Below, in pieces: positions 10,129-22,625 of a stretch of 64,000 nt of DNA (its first letter is position 1; each line of letters opens with the position of its first letter). Made by a program: the position numbers and the translations under genes. The notes beneath the pieces are model-generated. The model made no database searches. It saw only the letters and a program-made list of their open reading frames with translations, and was not told where the DNA came from. This DNA is from Cucumis sativus (Eukaryota; Streptophyta; Magnoliopsida; Cucurbitales; Cucurbitaceae), in the NCBI RefSeq assembly GCF_000004075.3, contig NC_026659.2, positions 27,918,272-27,982,271 of the forward strand, read 5' to 3'.

Positions 10129-12338
10129 ATGGCAGCTTCTTCGTCTTCCTTTTTCGCCGCCGCTTCTCAGAAGGCCGGACCAGCCGCTCGCCGCCAAATT
10201 CTTACTCTCACGGAGGCAGCCGCCGCTAGAATTCGGCAACTTCTTCAACAGCGCCAACGTCCGTTCCTTCGTCTTGGCGTCAAGGCGCGCGGTTGTAATG
10301 GTTTATCCTATACTCTCAACTACGCAGGTCCGTAATAGTCTAATGAATTTCAACTTTTTATTGATTCTACGTAATTTCTCTTTTACCCATGTGATTGAAT
10401 TTGTCGATTTTTTATCTCTTTTCTTTGAATCAGATTTCGATTTTGGATTTTATTGGAGATAAATAGGTGTTTGGTGTATGTGAGCGATACAACCTGATAG
10501 TTTAGACGAGATGTTTCGGAACTAGTCTTTTAGAAGATGTTTTTTTTTTATCTTTGTACTGTTTCCAGCTCCGATTACCAAAATTAGGATTTTAAAACCG
10601 ATGATCTATTATTATGATTAGACGTAAAAAATTAAGAAGGTCAAATGATTCTGTAATTGTTATAACCGGAATTAGGCATGGTATGGTATGTAAGTTGTTC
10701 GGAAATGAGCTGTTGAGTTCTTGCTAGACGTAAAAAATTAAGAAGGTCAAATGATTCTGTAATTGTTATAACCGGAATTAGGCATGGTATGGTATGTAAG
10801 TTGTTCGGAAATGAGCTGTTGAGTTCTTGCTAGGCTTAACAACGGCAAATCTGAACGATAAAACTTGATGTTTCTGAATGCATAAGTTGATAAACTATCG
10901 ATGATTTTACATACAGGGCCAGGGACCTATCTAACTACTTCAGTCTGTAAATCATTCTGTATCTTATAGAATCAGTTATGAATTATTGGTGCTATGGGAC
11001 AGAAAGTTTGGATTCCATGATTTCCTTCTCCAACCTATGGCACAGGGATTATTGTGTTATTGATATATCAAAATGTCAAACTAAATGCACGGTCCACCAA
11101 AATTTTGTGGTGAACATTTGCTTCCATCAAGCACCATTTAGATTGTGATGTATGTTGGCTATTGTGAGAACATAGCAGGATTGGATTGGGTATCTATGGT
11201 TAATTATAATGTTATTAGACCAAAGTGCTATTTCTGTTCACTTAGAAGATAAATGGGTTAGCAATTCTCCATGGGTCAGCTTGAAGAGAATAGTTATTAA
11301 CATGTTTGGTGGTTGAAATTTGAGATTTTATGCTCTTTGTGGCTTGGGATTCTTTTATTCCTTGTGCTTATTTAATATGACTGTCTTCTCAGTTAACAGT
11401 ATTTACAATTTAATTTTGTATGGAGTTGCTCATTATTGGAGAGTTTTCTAACTTGGCATTACCTCAAATTTTTTTGTTATCGCATTATCGTTAACATTTT
11501 CTTTATGCAAGAAACAGGATTCATCTTTGATCTCCGTTTGGCATAAATTGATTATAGTTACGATCTCTATCTTTCAAAATACTTTAAGATTGCAGTATTT
11601 CATTTAACAGTTTCCTTTTGCAAATATTTCAGATGAGAAAGGGAAGTTTGATGAGCTGGTTGAGGATCAAAATGTGAAAATACTGATTGAACCAAAGGCT
11701 CTAATGCACGTAATAGGAACAAAGATGGATTTTGTCGATGACAAATTAAGGTATTTGATAAATCTCTTTCCTAGAATTTAATGTATTCAGCTCTATATAT
11801 CCATCCTTAAGTTGATGAAATATCCTGCTTGTTACAAGAGTTAGTGATGTAATTGCTCTAGTTAGGATTTATTGTGGGTTGTATTAAGTCCATCATAAAT
11901 ACAGAATTCAATGTTAGTTCTCAAGGTTAATTAATTCTTTTAATTAGTTCTCAAGCTCGAGAGTTGATTTAGATCATCTTTAACACATCCACAAGCTGGT
12001 GAATATAATTAATACAGCTTAAGAGAGAACTGTTAAGTTTATTAGATTCAGTTCATCTGACTATAGCTCAGTGGGTTTGATCCTCTACCTTGCAATGGAT
12101 GGACAAAAAAAGGGTTGATTAGATTCGGGTTATTTTGAGTCTCTATATCAATTCAAATTCAAATTCAAATTCAATCTTTTAACCTCTTGTATTCAGTGGG
12201 CATTGAAACTTATTTTTCTCTCTCTTTTCTCTGGTTGGTAGATCTGAGTTTATCTTTATCAATCCAAATTCCAAAGGTCAGTGTGGCTGTGGGGAGTCCT
12301 TTATGACAACAAGTAGTGCAGAAGCCAACAAAAAATGA
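10129..12338 (+). CDS. ISCA1: Iron-sulfur assembly protein IscA-like 1, mitochondrial type
   Basis: Three exons (10129-10327, 11633-11750, 12242-12338) join in frame to 137 residues. ISCA/HesB-family proteins bind iron or an Fe-S cluster and help build [4Fe-4S] clusters. The three family cysteines are present: C56 in [11 protein letters not shown], and C120 and C122 in the C-terminal CGCGESF. The N-terminus ([15 protein letters not shown], then AARR) is Ser/Ala-rich with arginines and no acidic residue before [12 protein letters not shown], as in a mitochondrial presequence. Length and layout match plant mitochondrial ISCA1 rather than plastid CpIscA, which carries a longer transit peptide. 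Intron 1 contains a perfect 106-bp tandem duplication. The frame at 10100, which reads through the region in another phase, is a shadow. Start ATG 10129 is the first ATG of this frame. Confidence 0.92.
10621..10832. repeat. Perfect 106-bp tandem duplication in ISCA1 intron 1
   Basis: Copies at 10621-10726 and 10727-10832 look identical base for base. Both start GACGTAAAAAATTAAGAAGG and end GTTGAGTTCTTGCTA. The duplication is wholly intronic and away from the splice sites. Its identity implies a recent origin, or an assembly duplication. Confidence 0.92.
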
Positions 12339-13605
12339 GGCAGTTCGAGCAATGAGCGTTGTTTTTAAGAACTCAAAACTCACAGTTGCTGATTTGTTGT
12401 GTATTTTGCTGGAATTACAAAGACAATGATCAAGAGAGTTCTCTGACAACAACTTTAAACATTTGTAAGAATATTTCTATATTGGCTGATTATATTCTTA
12501 GAAAGCCTGTTAAGAGTTGTACTCTGCTAATTTTTCTTTCTTTAAACATATTTTGTATGTATATTACTGTAGATTAAACTGGCTGATGAGAGCCTATGAG
12601 GTAATAAAATTCGTCCACGACTTTCTTTTGTTAAAGTCATAGAACTTGGTAACTAAAAAACGAGCACAACTCAGCTAATATTTTCTGAACTTGTTTCCTT
12701 CAAAGGGAGATTCAAATGTCTTCTGTTGTTGGTGTCTTTTTTGTAAGAGTACTCCGCATTTTGTTAAGATAAGCGAAAAAGTTTTGAACTCCTATATCTC
12801 GAGAATGATATTTGTTGGGGGGTTAGGGTTTTGAGGGGTAAAAAGCTAATTTAATCTATAAACACTAAATTTACTTGTTTTTTCTTAAAAAAGAAACATT
12901 GTTTTTACTTATCACAAACCACCCCTCAACATTAAGGAGATGAAATTGAAATGATTTTCCTTCCATGTTTTGAGCTTTAAATACCAATTTTTCTGATTCT
13001 ACTTTTTTGCTTAAAAATAAAGTGTTTTTGGAAAAAATTTATTTTTATTTATTTATTTTTTAAATGTTAGATTTTATGAAATATTTACAATTTACAGGAA
13101 ACTCTATCCCGAATAGTCATTAATATGTTATACTAATATAATTTAAAATTTTATTATAACTTGTAAATATTTTAATTTATTTTACTATTTTTAAAAATAC
13201 TCCTACATGTTTTTTATAATTTTTTTAAAAAAATATATCCAAAGAACTTTCTAATTTTTTTAAATAACTTATTTTAAAAATTGAAACGCTTACAAATATA
13301 TTCAAACTATTTAAACTTGGTAAATACAAAACTATTACATATGTTTTCTTATAAGATGTAAATATTTGGTCAAATATTTTATTTTTAATAATTTTTCTTT
13401 TATATATATTATTTATAAAAGAATCTTAAGTTTATATTTGAGTGAACAAATAATTTATTAAATTAAAAACAAATGTAGAAGCTTACGTAAGTTGGCGGGT
13501 GTCATCTTCGGATTCCCCAAGACAAGGAGGGAAAGGAACAGAGTGACAGAGAGACAGAGAGGGAAAACGTAAAAACCTTGAAGAAGCTTATGTAAGCTGG
13601 TAGCT
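12339..13605. other. Intergenic between ISCA1 and the PPTase gene
   Basis: The first part is the ISCA1 3' UTR. 13055-13200 holds a degenerate foldback repeat (ATATTTACAATTTACAGG on one side, ACTTGTAAATATTTTAATTT on the other). The rest is very AT-rich. The 5' leader of the next gene begins near 13480. Confidence 0.55.
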
Positions 13606-15796
13606 ATGGAAAGGGGCGTCCAGAGATGGGCTGTTGACATTTCTCAGTGGAACCCTTCTCCTCGTGAGTTCTCCTCTGCCCTAACTCTTCTCCCTCGCCA
13701 TGAGCATTCCTCCATCCTTAGGTTACATTCTGCAACTCAATTTCTCCTGTTTTATATTTGCTTCCTTTTCTTTTATGTCTGTGTTTCCGTCTTTGAAAAA
13801 TTCATATAAATCGACATTTGACTTCTGGAAACAAGAATTTTGAATGGTCACTTGATTACTCCATATTTGTTTGTTTGTCCAGAATATTGACTTAGAAATT
13901 GATATTGATTGTAAGTTTGTTACTCTTTCTGAGATCAGTTGTGGAATTCTTGCGTAGTTTGCCGTAGAATATTTGGCATAACTCGTGGAGAATATAAATA
14001 TTTCGTAGTTTTTATGTAGATATAAACTTCGTTTTGTTCAAGAACTCTCAAACAAGGTCACCATAGCTTGAAGACGTACATTTTTATGTTCTTTACGATC
14101 TTCACTTACTTTTATTAACCATTGCCCCAACTTTGTTAGCTGATGGGATTTAAATCTGTTTACGTTTTTTTGTTCTTTTTTTAGCATTTGAGTAAGATCT
14201 TCTTCTCATTAGCAACGATTATCTTTTCAATAAACAACCGAAATTGCAGTATACTCTTAAATAATAGTTGTGGATGACCTCCGTGTATTTCCTTGTTCAT
14301 AGATTTTTTAAGATGGAAGACAGGAAACGTGCACTTGTGAGTCGTTTGCTTCAGTATGCTCTTGTACATTATATATTGAAAATCCCATTCGATGAAATAA
14401 TTATAAAGCGGACGTTGGAAGGCAAGCCATATCTGGTATGGTTGTAATATAAAAATAACATGTTACACTTATTTTTGTTATCCAGATTAGTATGATCCAA
14501 CTCAACCAACAATTTTAAACATCATCATGTATCTTTCTCAACTGTCATTTTTCATGGATGTTTGCTTGTTTTACCATATTAAAAATCATGTTAACTAATA
14601 TTATCCAAATCTTATACTTTTTTTTTCCAGGAATGTGATAAACTTGCCTCAGAATTTCCCAATTTCAATTTCAATGTATCACATCATGGTGATTTTGTGG
14701 TTATAGCATCAGAACCTCTGTGCCTTGTGGGGTTGGACGTTGTCTCTTACACCACTCCCCAAAATGAGGATACCATTGAATTTGTTGAAAACTTCTCTTC
14801 TTACTTTTCAAGTTTAGAATGGAAGAATATCATGGATGCTGGCTCTAGCTTCAGTGTTTTAGTTGAATTCTACAGGTTTGATTGAACTCTCTCTTTGTTG
14901 TTGAGCTCTCAGCTAAATGCATTTTGGAAGAAGAAGAAAGAAAAAACAAGTTCTTAACTGCTTTTGTTGTGAAGCAGATACTGGTCTCTCAAAGAAGCAT
15001 ATGTGAAAGCTATTGGAAGTGGAATGGCAACCGGGCTGGAGCAGGTCGAGTTTCTTCATATTGAGTGGAATGACATACAGGTTAAAGTTGGAGGGGAAAT
15101 TCTGAAAGAATGGAGATGTTGGATCTCAGAGCTGGGAAATGGACATTGTGTAAGTTGCACTACTTTTGTTATTTTCTTTCAACAAGAAATACTCTTCAAA
15201 TTTCATCGCTGTGGTTGGAAAACCAAACAAACAAACAAGTGAGAACCAAACTCTATCACTTCTCGAGTTCTGTATTTTCTTAATGTCAGCCTCTGAATCT
15301 TAATCTTCCCCACAGCCTGAGCTAGAAATTTTCATACATATAATCTTTCCATTCTAAAAATTTGGAGGGAACAAAAAATTAGAGAGAAAAGTTATAAAAA
15401 GATCAACTTTTCATATATTATTTTATACCTAAGATGAACCGAGAGGGGGCGTTCATAAGATCTGGACTAACCATGTTAAAAGTAACTGTATCCTAAACAT
15501 TCATTGTAAATCTGTTGAAATTAGCTAAAAGCTATAGAACTTTGATTGTTGTTTGCTCACTGTTGAGTTTTAATGGAGTTACTGAATGCTGGTGATTCTC
15601 TACTCCTGTTTATGTTTTCTAATGATATCAGGTGGCAGTTGCCAAGGGGCACCCGAGATTCGCTACCGAGAGCTACCGGGTGACTCTAAGGAGGTCGGAG
15701 TTTGACGGTAATGAGTATCATGCTGGTCTTCTTCTTCCTAATGTCAGCTTTGTGGCAAAAACTGTAGAACAACTCATCTTCATGTCCATTGAGTGA
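13606..15796 (+). CDS. 4'-phosphopantetheinyl transferase (Sfp/AASDHPPT type)
   Basis: The enzyme moves the 4'-phosphopantetheine arm of CoA onto carrier-protein serines. Five exons (13606-13721, 14303-14435, 14631-14875, 14978-15149, 15632-15796) join in frame to 276 residues. The N-terminal part opens MERGVQRWAVDISQWNP. The family signatures follow: FNVSHHGDFVV (about 97-107), GLDVV (117-121, putative Mg2+-binding D119) and YWSLKEAYVKAIGSG (166-180, with E171 and K175 as the WxxKEA...K catalytic motif). The single-chain, two-half layout is the Sfp/LYS5 group, which in plants modifies mitochondrial and possibly other carrier proteins. The start is the first ATG and matches the usual start a few residues before the WxVD motif. 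No defects are seen. Two small frames around 14882-15242 are shadows or intron read-through. Confidence 0.88.
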
Positions 15797-17156
15797 GGCT
15801 TTGATCCCTGAAGACAGATTGCAAAAGACATATTAATGGATATACTCTCAAATGTTTAAATAAATTTAGTTTGTGTAGTTTCAATGAATTTTGAAAATAA
15901 TCCATGTCTTAGTTAAATTTTTTAGATGAAAATCCATCTAAATTGATTGTTAAGCTTTCTAAAAAAACAAATTAGTCACTATGACTATGATTATTTTATG
16001 TAGGACAACCATTTTGTCAAGAATGTTATTTTAGATGACAAATTTTTTTAAAAAAAATGTTTATAAATATAGCAAAATAGATTGTGTCTATCATGATACA
16101 TAAAAAATACGGTAATCTTATCTTGATCTATTCACAATCTATTATAAATAGAATGTTATATCTTGTGATGCTTCATTTTTTTATATTTTGAATTCGATAT
16201 AAGTTAACTTTAGATGATAATTTTTTATTATTAGACCATAGGAGGAAGTTCAAATATTTTAACCTAAACCTCTTAAAAAGAAATAGAAAATGGAGTTGGG
16301 AATTGGAATTGAGGTGGGGCGAATCTGGGGTGAGATCAGTTCAAACAGTAAAATACAAAAGCTCAACTGGTCCAATTATTACAATATTTATAAATCATTT
16401 ATGTCATTTCCATCTGAGAAAAGAAAATTAAATCCAACATAAATTTAGCCAAATCTCCACCTTTAAGTTTATTACAATATTTAAAAAGGGAGAAAAACAA
16501 AATATTTGTATTTTCTTAGTTAAAATATCATTTAGTTTGTTTAATTTTAGTTTATATATATATACTATAAAGAAAACCCTTTTTGTTAATTATAAGCATG
16601 ATGAATTTCAGAAAAATATATTTACCTATTATATTTCATTGGCTGAAAAACTATTATTATTATTTAACAAGTTTTGATAAAGACTAATTTGGAAGGACTA
16701 AATTTAAAATAGAAGAACTAAAATTTGAAAATTAAAAAGTTTGACTAACATTGAACAAAATCGAGGAAAAAGTAGCATTTGAATATTTTTTTATTTTATT
16801 TTTCCTTTTGATTTCTAATCTTGGTTGCTTTCCTAAATTCCAAACCATAATGAAAGTAATTGAAAGAAGATAAGACTTTTAAGCTCAATCAAAAACTCCA
16901 CCGGATAAAGCATTAGAAAAGGGAAGCAAAAGCAAACAAACCAAACCACCAATTATTTTGGCTTAGCTAATCCATTCTCTTCTTTCCCAAGCAAAGTTTT
17001 CTAAAAGAAGAAGCCACCACATAGCAATTAAAATTTACCAAAACCCACCACTTTTTAGCCAATTTTGTTACATTTTTTCATTTCTATATCTTAGTTCATA
17101 TACCAAAGTCATCTCAAATATCCCAAGCTAAACTCATATACGTCTTGCTTTCAGAA
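15797..17156. other. Intergenic between PPTase and germin-like genes
   Basis: No gene is seen. 16035-16170 resembles a degenerate foldback copy (TTTATAAATATAGCAAAATA then opposed CTATCA/GATAGA-like words). The last ~250 bp are A/C-rich and would be the germin-like promoter and leader. Confidence 0.55.
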
Positions 17157-17786
17157 ATGTTGGTTTTGTTTTTCATCATCCTCTTCCATCGTTCTCTGAC
17201 CTTGGCATCAGATCCCGATCCGGTATTCGACTTCTGCTTGCCGAACGAAACGTCTGCAGGCAGTTCTCATTCGTTGTGCAAGAACTCTTCTCTAGCTAGA
17301 GTAGAAGACTTCATTTTTTCTGGCATAAAGTTTCCTGGAAAGTTCAATGGTTCTGGCTTTTCGTCCATAGCTGTTAATTCAAAAGTATTTCCCGGTCTAA
17401 ACACGCTCGGAATGTCTCTAGTTCGGGCGGATTTCGACGTTGGAGGTGTTAATGTTCCACATTTCCATCCTAGAGCAACCGAAGTTGCTGTTGTTCTTGA
17501 AGGTAAGGTATATTCTGGATTTGTTGATACTAATAACCAAATTTTTGCTAAGGTGATTGAGAAAGGTGAAGTTATGGTGTTCCCGAGAGGCTTAGTTCAC
17601 TTCCAAATGAATGTTGGGGAAATTCCAGCAACAATTATAGGGAGTTTTGACAGCCAAAATCCAGGACTAATGAAAATTCCAAGTGCTGTTTTTGGATCCG
17701 GGATTAAAGAAGAGCTCTTGGAGAAGGCTTTCGGGTTGAGCCCCGAGGAGCTCGTGAAGCTGAAAAAGAGGCATGCTCCCCATTGA
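17157..17786 (+). CDS. Germin-like protein (cupin), secreted
   Basis: An intron-free frame of 209 residues. A hydrophobic signal peptide (about 1-18, LVLFFIILFHRSLTLAS) precedes the mature DPDPVFDFC start. C27 and C41 are the conserved germin disulfide pair. The cupin metal ligands are all present: H102, H104 and E109 in VPHFHPRATEV (germin box 1) and H148 in FPRGLVHFQMN (box 2). Asn-X-Ser/Thr sites occur at N30, N43 and N64. The C-terminus ELLEKAFGLSPEELVKLKKR is typical. Germin-like proteins are apoplastic Mn-binding cupins, some with oxalate oxidase or superoxide dismutase activity; the activity here cannot be told. The frame is open upstream to a TTG at 17145, but the first ATG is 17157 and gives a normal signal peptide, so it is chosen. 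Confidence 0.92.
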   Translation: MLVLFFIILFHRSLTLASDPDPVFDFCLPNETSAGSSHSLCKNSSLARVEDFIFSGIKFPGKFNGSGFSSIAVNSKVFPGLNTLGMSLVRADFDVGGVNVPHFHPRATEVAVVLEGKVYSGFVDTNNQIFAKVIEKGEVMVFPRGLVHFQMNVGEIPATIIGSFDSQNPGLMKIPSAVFGSGIKEELLEKAFGLSPEELVKLKKRHAPH

Positions 17787-18601
17787 TAAAGCTAGAGCTC
17801 TAAGATTGTTTTATTACATCTTAAAAGTTACACACACACATATTAATCGTCGTCAACGGGGCATCTCAATAATGCACTGTTGAGTTGAAGAAGCTTGGAG
17901 ATGTCTTATTCGTGTCAACGACATTATTTATATCCAAAAGCTTGGAATTCCATTCATGACAATGATATCACTTATATTTATCTTGTTCTACAAGCTTTTG
18001 TGCATATCAATAGCATATGAACATGACTCTACAACTCTTTCTTAGAAAAATAAATTACAATTTTTTAGTATCCAATGTTTCATATTTTTCAATCATATTT
18101 GGATTAGATTTACTTATTTAGAAAGAGGTCATGATATTTGGATTTCCTTATTTAGAAAGAGGTCATGAGTTCAATCCATGGTGACAACTTACTTAAATTA
18201 ATTTTCTACAAGTTTTTTTGACAAACAAATGTTGTAGGATCCGACCGGTTGTCTCATTAGATTAGTCAAGGTACATATATAAAAGTTGATCCGGATACTC
18301 ACGGATATAAAAAAACAAGCTTCTTTGGAACATCTAACAGTGAATTTCAGTTAATATCAAACTTCTCTATCACTCTCTTTCAAGATACATTATCCAGAGT
18401 TGGATTTGGAAGTTCATAGTTAGATGATAACATATATCGCCCGTCTCCGGGTACAGTTTTGCAATACAACACTGAACACACTAAGCAGTAACTAACAATT
18501 ATAGAAACACGAGAAGTGAGATCAAGAGATAAACAAACCTATGGTGGCAGAAGAGTGACTCTAATCACTTCACAATGGAACTCTTCCAGCAATATTTCAA
18601 C
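17787..18601. other. Intergenic between convergent germin-like and TBL genes
   Basis: It holds the 3' UTRs of two convergent genes. A short imperfect direct repeat (TTATTTAGAAAGAGGTCATG at about 18114 and 18149) is present. Nothing else is recognised. Confidence 0.55.
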
Positions 18602-20497
18602 TCAGAGCAAGGCACTTAACATCTCATTCCAAATGTCAGGCACACCAGGGAGGCACCAATGGCTACAATCAGAGGATAAACTTTCCTGGTGTTGCTTCCC
18701 TTCTTGACTCAAATTGTTACGGTACACGGACGGGTGGCCATCTCTTCGAAGTGCAGACATTGATGTGATGTCTTGAAGGTATACTGGGAATCTCATCTTT
18801 TTCAATACTGCCTGAAGCACGTGCAACTGCCCCGGAACGTGCTGATGGCTGAAGTAGGCTAAAGGCTGCCTTTGGTTATAGCATTTCCAACCATTGTTTC
18901 TGGAAAAACAACAGAAACAGATGAATATGAATTTCAAAGTTTTTCACAAACTTACAATAGATATATTTTTTTTTTACCTGTTATGCCTAGGAGACATGCT
19001 TCGAAAAATTACTCGGGTTTTTTCGGGATTCAAGTTCAAATCTACCCATTTGGCCCATGTGGTGAGTCCCTTCTCATATGCAATCATTGGATTCATGTAC
19101 TTGTACATAGTCTGGCCCTCCATGTAGTAATCCCATCTAAAACAAAATAGATCACAAATCACAACACCTGCTAACACTTTCCTTCTTCTTCAAGATATAA
19201 GCAACTTTCTTGAGAAATTAGATAAACAAAACAGTTTTCTTAAACACCTATAAACTTAAAGTTCATTTGAAGCCTCGGTAATCAAACAATGTTCGTGTTT
19301 TCTTTTTCATCGCAAAATCAAAGTGTTTGTTGATTATATGACATAAACTTCCAATCAGCAAATGCAAAAATAGATTTGAGTAATAATCAGATAATGTTAA
19401 CTAAAAATGCTAAAATGATCTAGAAATGAAGTCTTTGTATTCACTCTCTTACGAGCTCCATTGTTGAGAATGAGTCCACCAGTGAGCTGAATCAAACACA
19501 AGAATATCAACTCCTGTCCAATATTTGGCATTCTCTTCGATCCTATCCAAATGCAAAACTCTCTTGTTTTCAGGTCCTTTGTTCAGCTCAACAAGAAGTG
19601 GAGCCCATGAAAACTCAATTGAAGTCTCAAAATCCTGTTCAAGAGAATCAAAATACTTGAATTTATAATACCCAAAAGAGAGATTTCAGAATTTCAAATT
19701 CACTCATATCACTCACCATAGCATGGAAAGCCATGGAAGGACCATTATATGTTACCCTTTTTCTACCCGTTGGTACAACTCCTTGCACTAAGCAAACGAG
19801 AGATTCCCATTGGTTTCTCATTATAGAATCTCCCACTAACATTATCCTTTTACTTCGCATTTTCCCGAGAAAATTCAAAGCATCAAACCTGTAAATCAGA
19901 GTGCAGATATAGAAACAAAATCTTAGTAATCATATCATAAACCTCAAATTTCACGACTACACTACCTCACTTTGTACTCTTTCCCGTGGTTAAAAGCAAA
20001 TTTTCAATCAAAATAGTCATAATCACTTTAGAGAGTGCTTTGCAATGTCTTCTTTATCACCCAAGCACTTCGAAAACACTCTCTGTAAGTGTGTAAAAGT
20101 AAAACCAAAGTAATTCGTTCTTAAGTGCTTTCTACGAAATTTCCAACACAAGTTTGATTCACGTAAAGAACCTGCGAATGGAGCAACTGTGTGGCTTCCA
20201 TTTCCACTTCTCGTAGTCAGAATCCGGCCGGCCATTCCTTTGACAAGCGACGGCCGAGCTAAGATACGGACATGAGGAATCATACAACGGATAAGATCGA
20301 TCAAAACTCCACTTCCCGTCGGAAAAATCACACCTTCTATGTGAATCAGCGCCGCTCTGAACAATGTGAACTTCGTCGTCTTCCTCAGTCAGCCAAGACT
20401 GGTCGTCCTCTGAACCAAACAACGATGAGTTTCCATGGTAAAAACAGAGGAAGATGAAGAATATGAAGAGAAGAAAGTGAAGACTTGGTTTCGCCAT
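18602..20497 (-). CDS. Trichome birefringence-like (TBL/PMR5) O-acetyltransferase
   Basis: Five exons on the minus strand (20172-20497, 19717-19888, 19453-19634, 18978-19136, 18602-18899) join in frame to 378 residues. A hydrophobic N-terminus (about 5-20) is a signal anchor for the Golgi. The PMR5N part starts at C56 (CDFSDGKW...[17 protein letters not shown]) and includes [16 protein letters not shown]. The esterase-like part carries [12 protein letters not shown] (Gly-Asp-Ser at 128-130) and ends with the DxxH motif in [16 protein letters not shown] (D357, H360). TBL proteins acetylate cell-wall polysaccharides such as xylan. The closest Arabidopsis group by feel is TBL36-38, stated from memory. 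The usual CSIPRF reads CSIRRF here, across the exon 1/2 junction. Frames on the plus strand in this region are shadows. Confidence 0.9.
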
Positions 20498-21326
20498 TGA
20501 AGAGGTGAAGAAGGTGGTTTGTGCAGTGAAGGCAAAATTGCATTTTTGTTGATGATCGAAGCTTTCCTTTAATGCATGACTGGCGGAGGGTGTGGGGGCA
20601 ATTTTAAGCTTCTTTTTTTACTTTATTGTCCCTTGATCATAGCAACTAATGCCCACTTCCTCTTTTTTCTTTCATCTTTGTCCAAAAGGTTTCTTGACAA
20701 ATAACTAAAATAAGGTTAAAATTGTAGCAAACCCTATCAAAAAAAAAAAAAATAGGATAATAGAATCAACGTCACACTATTTTCTAGATGTGTAAAAGTA
20801 ACAAATTTAAAAGTAATGATCATCTCATAGTCCTATGGTTACTATCTGATAGCCTTTAGAAAGAAAGAAGTAGTGGGTTATTATGGTTACGTTATGATAG
20901 TCAATGTTTTAGTATATATTATTTTAGTTTGGGTTACAGTAGTATGTGTTTGGTGTGTAAATCATTTTAGTTTGGTAAAAAAATTATAATCAATAAATAA
21001 TAAATATGGTAGGTTTTGAAATAGTGTATGATGTAGTTAACTATGAACTTTTACACTATATTTATTGTAGCAATAAGTACTTATTATAGTCTTATATAGT
21101 TTTTGCTCCAAACTGCAATTATCTTTAGAGTTCGTTCATAGTTGGGAGTTCCTACCTGTTGTATGTTGATGAGATTAAAATGTGATTTAAGGGTGCATTG
21201 CGATTTCTACAAAATAGAAACAAATGATCATTGTTAAACTGTAAACTGTTGCAAAATTTGGTCATTTGTACTAAACTCTAAAAAACTAAATACGTTAATG
21301 AGATCGAACCTTTTACTAACTCTCTT
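20498..21326. other. TBL promoter region and unique flank of the duplication
   Basis: AT-rich and gene-free. It includes the minus-strand TBL promoter and an A12 run near 20740. It ends at the left breakpoint of the segmental duplication: sequence left of 21327 is not repeated before units B and C. Confidence 0.6.
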
Positions 21327-22415
21327 CGTTAGTTGTGAGCTCAACTGGGATTGAGAGTACAATTGTCCCGCATATCATTCATTCCATTAGCTAATCGCTT
21401 CTGTTGTGATCCTTGGTGGTTCAACCCATTTGTTCTTTCATATCAATCGTAGTACAACCCAATCGCTCTTAAGTTGACTTCTCATACTTATAGATTATGA
21501 TTCTCAATTATTTGGCTAAGATAACTTCCATCGTTGAGCCTCCCTCTACTCATTCCAATCACATTTCTTAACTTTGGTTTCTCTCATTATTTGTTGTCAT
21601 TTGCTCAACAAGTATTTATATAAATCATCCCAAATCAACTCCCACTTTTCAGATTTCCATGGATATAAAAAGAAATGGTGGCTCATCATTCGTACCATTT
21701 CTTTTGTTGATGGGCATGAATTACGGGTCATTATGAACTCACCAACAAGCAACCAACCATTTTGACTCCTTGTTAGTACTTAAAAGTTAACAACTTTAAT
21801 CATCTTCTACTAGATAAAATAAGTTGTGTTTTCAAAGTTCATGTGTAAAGCAAAAGAGATTGTCTTATAGTGACTTTAACATAGATTACACTCCCATTGT
21901 GAAATAATATATAACTATATTTATATCAACTATATATTACATATATAACAAAACCCTAAAATAAAGTTAAGTTGTCCAAAATAACAAACTAGCGTCCTCC
22001 TTGAAAAATTATAAAAATTTCAAGTTAGATTGTCTTGGATTTTAGGATGTATTAAGGCTATCTCCATGTATTAGAGAATATAAGAAATTCTATTTAACAA
22101 TTTAAAAAATTATAAGATTTTTTTGTAGCCTTATCCTTGCAATTGAAGTAGGAGATTAAATCCGAAACTCTTGTCGAAATTGGGCAAGCATGCTAGCCTG
22201 AAAAGATTGGTTCCGTCGGAAAACAAGAGGGGTTGGTCAATATCGGTTTCAGAAAGTTTCAAATTGAAAACTTTAAAAAATTATTTATAAGTCGATCAAC
22301 CCAATTAATATCAACTGACACTTACTCATCAATGTCGATTTTGTAAAAAATACCATCTCCGACCGACCGATTAACACCGAAGTCGGGAACTTACGCATAC
22401 TAGATAAGTGTAGAG

Positions 22416-22423
22416 TATATATA
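22416..22423 (+). promoter_or_regulatory. Candidate TATA box of PELP1 copy A
   Basis: TATATATA lies about 80 bp before the GC-rich leader (TTCCCGCC at 22493) and about 630 bp before the start codon. The same sequence occurs at 44939 (B) and 63519 (C). Placement is by sequence only. Confidence 0.4.
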
Positions 22424-22492
22424 TCTTTTTCAAATTTGATTAAATTACCAAATATTATATCCAATTCTCTCTCTACCCTTTTTTTATCTGCG

Positions 22493-22500
22493 TTCCCGCC
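22493..22500 (+). promoter_or_regulatory. E2F-like TTCCCGCC before PELP1 copy A
   Basis: TTCCCGCC inside GCGTTCCCGCCCGCCGC is a local GC island in AT-rich sequence, at the probable transcription start. It is also present in unit B (one base shorter right after it) and unit C. Confidence 0.35.
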
Positions 22501-22617
22501 CGCCGCTCGGTGAACTCATTTGCGCAGCTCTTTCCTCTTTCTCTTCTTTGTCTTCCTCTCGGCTTCACAATCTTCATCGTCAATCTTTGATCCAGCCTAA
22601 GAAGGCGCTGTACATTA

Positions 22618-22625
22618 TAGGGTTT
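22618..22625 (+). promoter_or_regulatory. Telo-box-like TAGGGTTT in PELP1 leader
   Basis: TAGGGTTTTA, the reverse telo-box, sits just before a likely 5' UTR donor (AGAAG then GTGAGT at 22636). A second, TTAGGGTTTT, is at 22883-22892. Telo-boxes are known near starts of plant ribosome-biogenesis genes, which fits a RIX1-complex gene. Confidence 0.4.

Noticed and set aside
10100-10462. 120-codon frame overlapping ISCA1 exon 1
   Set aside because: It is a different phase of the same exon that runs on into the intron. The ISCA1 frame explains the exon with a clear family match.
17145-17156. Germin-like start four codons upstream
   Set aside because: The codon is TTG. The first ATG at 17157 gives a standard signal peptide.
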